DNA from: CALROG01 sp943369755
Lineage (GTDB): Bacteria > Pseudomonadota > Gammaproteobacteria > Burkholderiales > Burkholderiaceae_C
Assembly: GCA_943369755.1 (NCBI GenBank)
Contig: CALROG020000002.1
Location: forward strand, 98,102 to 162,101
Direction: 5' to 3'
Length of the DNA: 64,000 nucleotides
The notes under the pieces were generated by a model. It worked only from the letters and a program-made list of their open reading frames with translations, made no database searches and was not told the DNA's origin. Position numbers and translations under genes: made by a program. Positions 61,201 through 64,000 of this stretch are shown in pieces. Each line of letters starts with the position of its first letter. Position 1 is the stretch's first letter.

Positions 61201-64000
61201 CCGGCAATCAACTTTCCTTGACCGGCTCAGCCAGCGTTGGGGGCGGTGCCGGCATCGGCCTGGATATCGGCCTGACCGCCGTTGTTTCGGCCGGCGGGGG
61301 TGCCCTGACCGCCACCGGCAGCGTCTTGTCATCGACCACCGCCACGAACGTGGTGGCCACGTCGATACAGGGCAGCATTTCGTCGACGGCGGCCATTTCC
61401 ATCAGTGGCACGGTGTCGGCGACCAGCGCAGTCGGTGCAACGGGTGTTTCTTTGTCCGGCGGAAGCGTTAATGGCTCAGGCAGCGCCACCCTTACCATCA
61501 CCGGTTCAGGCGTGCCAGCACCAGCGCCGGCATCGTCGTACCAGGTGAGTTTGACCGGCACAACGCTGACGACCGGCGGGGGCGAGATCAAGCTCATTGG
61601 TGACCGCATCAACATCGCCAGCGGTGTCAATTCGGGCAGCGGACGCACCATGGTCGTACCCAGTACCGCCAGCCGCGCCATTACTCTGAGCGGAACCTCA
61701 GAAACAGCGGCACTGAACCTGAGCAGCTCCGAAATTAACAACATTGTGGCGTCTGTGCTGGTGATTGGCGGGAGTACCTACACCGGTGGCATCACGATCA
61801 GCAATACAGGCGGCACGGTCAACCCCACTGGCACCAGCGCACTCAGCCTCATCAACAATTCGGCCTCGGGGCCGGGCATCTCGCAAATCGCCGCCTTTAC
61901 CGTCGCCAACCTGAACGCCGACGCCAATACGGTCACGCTGAACAACGCAGGCAATTCGATCAGCCAGCTCAGTGGTCGCTTCGCCGCCGGCGGTTTGGCG
62001 GTCAAAAGCTCCACCGCCATGCAAGTGGGCACGGTCGACGCAGTGGTGGGCATTCTCGGAGTCAGTGGTGGAACTTTGAACGTTGAGTCCGGTGGCCTTC
62101 TGACGGTCAATCAGGACGTGACGGGCACCTCGGGCACCGCCACCCTGAAGGGCAATGGCATCACCTTGGCCGCGGGCAAAACGGTGTCAGCGGCATCCGC
62201 ACTCGGGCTGGACGGGTTCACCACGGGTGCGCTTTCGCTTGGCGCTGGCACGGTGTCGGCGTCCGGTGTTTCGCTGAGCAATGCAAGCTCAATCACACTG
62301 GGCAACACCACGGCCACCGGAGGCATGAGCATTAACGCCGTCTCGGGTGCCGTCAGCCAGCAGGCATCCACCAGCGTTGACGTGGGCCTGCTCACAGGTG
62401 CCACCAATGCGTCCAGCATCAACCTGGGCGCGAGCGGCAACAAGTTCACAGAAATAGGCACGCTTTCCACTTCTGCCGGCGGGATCACGGTATTGGACAG
62501 CACCGCCAACCTGCTCGTCAGCGGTGCGGTGTCGGGCGGCAGCGGTGCCGTGTCGCTGCGCTCGCAAGGCAATCTGACACAAGGCGCAGTCATCAGCACC
62601 ACTGCCAGCGACGATGCCATCGTGCTGGCGGCAGGCGGCAACTACATCAACACCGCGGGTGCCAGTGCCATGTCGGCGGCCAGCGGGCGCTGGCTGGTGT
62701 ACTCAACCCAGCCGTCGGCCAACACATTTGGCGCGCTGTTGTCCGGCAATGCCGCGGTGTACAACGCCACCATCACGGGCAACATCCCCAGCACCATCGC
62801 TGCGGGCAACCGCTATGTGTTCTCGCAGCAACCAACCGCAACCATTACTGCCAACGCCCAAACACGCGTCTACGATGGCACGACCATCTTTGCGTCACCA
62901 ACGCATGGGGTTTCTGGCCTGATCAATGCAGCAAGCTATGGCGGGGTGTTCACCCAGGACAACTTGACCGGCTCGCTCGCAGTAACCGCGCCCGGCAAGA
63001 ATGTCGGAACCTACGCCATAGGCATCGGCACACTGACCGCACCGTCCGGCTACGCAGTCACCTACAACGCGGCCAACGCCAGCGTGACCCAACGGACTCT
63101 GACGCTGAACGCGGTGACCGACAGCCGCGTTTACAACGGCACCACCAGTTCTGGCGGGACCGTCACTTTCGCCGGTCTGCAGGCCGGCGACTCGTTGACC
63201 GGGCTGACTCAGTCGTTTGCCACAAAACATGTGCTGGGTTCGAACAGCAGCACGCTACAGGTAAACGGTGGCTACACCCTGACTGACGGCAACGGCGGCG
63301 GCAACTACGCCGTCACCAACAACTCCGTCACCGGCACCATCACGCCAGCGGCCCTGACCGTCAGCACTAGCGCCATCAACCGTGTTTACGACGCGACCAC
63401 CAACGCCGTGGGTACGCCCATTGCCACGGCTGGGACGCTGTACGCGGGTGACACGCTGTCTGGTGGCACCTTTGCCTTCGTCAGCAAGAACGTGGGCAGC
63501 AACGTCACGGTTAACGTCAGCGGCATTTCGGTCAACGACGGCAATGCCGGTGGCAACTACACACTGACACAGGCGGCCAATAACACCAGCAATATCACTC
63601 AGGCCAACCTGGCGGTGACGGGTGTCACGGCCAACAACCGCAACTACAACGGCACCACGGGTGCAACGCTGGGCGGCACCGCTACTGTCACCGGCTTTGG
63701 TGGCGACACGGTCAGCGTGACCGGCACCGGTGTCGGTGCATTTGCCGACAAGCATGTGGGAACAGGCAAGGCCGTCACCGTCACAGGCTTTGGCCTGACC
63801 GGCGGAGATGCGGGCAACTATGTCGTGGTGCAACCCACGGGTGTAACTGCCAACATCATGCAGGCACCGCTGACCGTTAGCACGACCAGCGTGAACCGGG
63901 TCTATGACGGCACCACCAACGCGGCGGGCACTGCGACCGTTACCTCGGGTTCGCTGTTCGGCGGCGACACACTCACCGGTGGCACCTACGCTTTTGTGAG
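58272..64000 (+). CDS. Two-partner-secretion adhesin, filamentous haemagglutinin type (3' end outside window)
   Basis: At least 1909 codons, open to the window edge. A signal peptide (TLALSLAACFTAPVALA-QPAGG) is followed by the TPS domain with NGRLVLVNPAGIAVGAGA near residue 135 and the haemagglutination-type beta-helix repeats beyond. Glycine/Ser/Thr-rich repeats fill ~59.5-62.8 kb. From 62.85 kb come YDG-type repeats. The start is uncertain: GTG at 58272 is the first standard start in the frame, which opens at 58218. The transporter partner (FhaC/TpsB) is not in the window. It probably forms a surface fibre for adhesion. Confidence 0.92.
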   Translation, partial: MVTIPLLRPTRRELNRLSQVAAGPAVAGHRPVTLALSLAACFTAPVALAQPAGGVAIHGAASVTTQGNHTLVTTQNGAGSGHSAINWQSFNVPSGSVTHFAQPAANSTSINRVLGSNPSAIFGTLSSNGRLVLVNPAGIAVGAGAVVDTAGFTASTLRMTDADALAGRLVFGGDSFASNLLSANGRILARGGDIVLIGTDVQIGAQALVEAPNGATVVAAGQKVELTGRGLEGIRLHLQAPTDQAVNLGQLRGDAVGVFAGTLRHSGLINATAVTAQGGKVVLKAQAEAEIGGTVSAQKATLGGQIHATANKVRLKSGALIDASGAAGGGEVLIGGGWQGKDTRISNAQQTTAETGSTIKANATDNGDGGTVVLWADDTTRVGSRIEARGGALGGNGGAVETSGKGTLAFRASVDTSAPKGQAGHLLLDPQDITIVTGSGGANDALLSDNLIGAAEPDTTTNVTISEQTLEGLSGNVTLNASRDVILNNLSDDLLNLSSVTGGSTFTITAGRDIIATADVNDRFQTNGGAVSFSTTAGQINIGGVRSNGGAVTLNAGGAGGNLVVREVKTTPPGGNGGDVSLISGGFMTLGGAHVDARASGGIAGNVTLSAAGAISQQSGTTLWGNDVKMIAVGGINDGASGNMTINAAKVSAGNSGSGSILLAHSGSSAISVENLGLGYGIQNTASGGAITLTSSGPLTVGSTTVQSSNGAIALSGIGTTLGDGVKISAATVNAGTGGVTLTGSTTTSDFGVNIEDSLGGSQVSGGNVNVSGTTSAGNFGVRVDRSTITASSGLTLGSTNSRVYIQGATLTASGGNLLVQAKGASSLTFPNSLFIENVTGTASRIQNTGSGNVTVQGELTSHTSSAGSPSGLLVKNSTITSTSGSLTLSGITGASGYVENTTGIRLDSGASVGSGSGAISVTGTAGSNSHGVSHGVQINNGATIASTGGNINLSGTFNNPSAADGRGLTINGKVAAGNQLSLTGSASVGGGAGIGLDIGLTAVVSAGGGALTATGSVLSSTTATNVVATSIQGSISSTAAISISGTVSATSAVGATGVSLSGGSVNGSGSATLTITGSGVPAPAPASSYQVSLTGTTLTTGGGEIKLIGDRINIASGVNSGSGRTMVVPSTASRAITLSGTSETAALNLSSSEINNIVASVLVIGGSTYTGGITISNTGGTVNPTGTSALSLINNSASGPGISQIAAFTVANLNADANTVTLNNAGNSISQLSGRFAAGGLAVKSSTAMQVGTVDAVVGILGVSGGTLNVESGGLLTVNQDVTGTSGTATLKGNGITLAAGKTVSAASALGLDGFTTGALSLGAGTVSASGVSLSNASSITLGNTTATGGMSINAVSGAVSQQASTSVDVGLLTGATNASSINLGASGNKFTEIGTLSTSAGGITVLDSTANLLVSGAVSGGSGAVSLRSQGNLTQGAVISTTASDDAIVLAAGGNYINTAGASAMSAASGRWLVYSTQPSANTFGALLSGNAAVYNATITGNIPSTIAAGNRYVFSQQPTATITANAQTRVYDGTTIFASPTHGVSGLINAASYGGVFTQDNLTGSLAVTAPGKNVGTYAIGIGTLTAPSGYAVTYNAANASVTQRTLTLNAVTDSRVYNGTTSSGGTVTFAGLQAGDSLTGLTQSFATKHVLGSNSSTLQVNGGYTLTDGNGGGNYAVTNNSVTGTITPAALTVSTSAINRVYDATTNAVGTPIATAGTLYAGDTLSGGTFAFVSKNVGSNVTVNVSGISVNDGNAGGNYTLTQAANNTSNITQANLAVTGVTANNRNYNGTTGATLGGTATVTGFGGDTVSVTGTGVGAFADKHVGTGKAVTVTGFGLTGGDAGNYVVVQPTGVTANIMQAPLTVSTTSVNRVYDGTTNAAGTATVTSGSLFGGDTLTGGTYAFV
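62840..64000 (+). repeat. YDG-type tandem domain repeats within the adhesin
   Basis: Five recognisable copies with units of about 255-265 nt (~86 residues). Each opens with a short strand such as LTVSTSAINRVYDATTNAVG, RVYNGTT, RNYNGTT or RVYDGTT near 62865, 63127, 63381, 63637 and 63898, then GxDT-L-GG and NVGxxxTV blocks. The array continues past the window. Confidence 0.85.

Noticed and set aside
59189..63833. Several long minus-strand open frames across the adhesin gene
   Set aside because: They are shadows of the repetitive GC-rich adhesin, which reads as a continuous protein with a signal peptide, TPS and YDG domains on the plus strand.
62840..64000. Regular spacing resembling a CRISPR array
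   Set aside because: The units are ~260 nt of coding sequence that translate to YDG domains; no short identical repeats with spacers.

Overview
The window reads as a chromosomal segment of a betaproteobacterium, most likely Comamonadaceae (Rhodoferax/Polaromonas-like). The evidence is high-GC coding with housekeeping genes typical of that group, dense 1-4 nt gene overlaps, and a ~60-nt two-hairpin repeat found in at least six places. This is inference from gene content; no database search was possible.

Layout. 1-25.6 kb is ordinary core chromosome: a retropepsin-like protease (cut by the window edge), RidA, PlsY, YbaK, Tas-like reductase, acyl-CoA synthetase, prfB with an intact programmed +1 frameshift, HAD phosphatase, PepN, Fbp, tRNA-Thr(CGT), SapC-like and CorC-like proteins, ApaH-like phosphatase, RhlE, zinc peptidase, Pcp, GST, PHP phosphatase, EamA transporter, YciO-like protein, site-2 protease, TrpS, a LuxR-type regulator with a convergent histidine kinase, and a small lipoprotein.

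25.6-37.5 kb is an integrated island of about 11.8 kb of visibly lower GC. It is bounded by a P4-type tyrosine integrase next to the 3' end of tRNA-Ser(CGA), and by an imperfect copy of that 3' end at about 25634. Its left half carries a tightly overlapping five-gene membrane operon (25983-30759, minus strand). It includes a MotA/ZorA-like four-helix protein with a very long coiled-coil tail, a MotB/ZorB/TolR-like partner with an Asp in its single helix, a membrane-anchored vWA-like protein, and an unrecognised four-helix coiled-coil protein. A secreted thermonuclease homologue is divergent from it. This is the best candidate for an undescribed system. The right half holds the usual small regulators of such elements, a zinc-ribbon protein and unknown cargo.

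37.6-47.4 kb is core again: SerS beside tRNA-Ser, a threonine dehydratase-like enzyme whose N-terminus is repeat-derived, IspH, FKBP, RadC, Smr, M48 protease, LemA, truncated haemoglobin and an FtsX-type permease.

47.6-58.2 kb is a complete respiratory formate dehydrogenase and selenocysteine locus. It runs fdnG (in-frame UGA = Sec, followed by a SECIS-like hairpin), fdxH, fdnI, a strong terminator, fdhE, selA, selB, the tRNA-Sec gene (selC), then a GcvH-like lipoyl protein, a DsrE-like protein and a YdjA-like nitroreductase. All parts needed to decode UGA are present except selD, which is not in the window.

58.3 kb to the end is a very large two-partner-secretion adhesin (filamentous haemagglutinin type) with C-terminal YDG repeats, continuing past the window.
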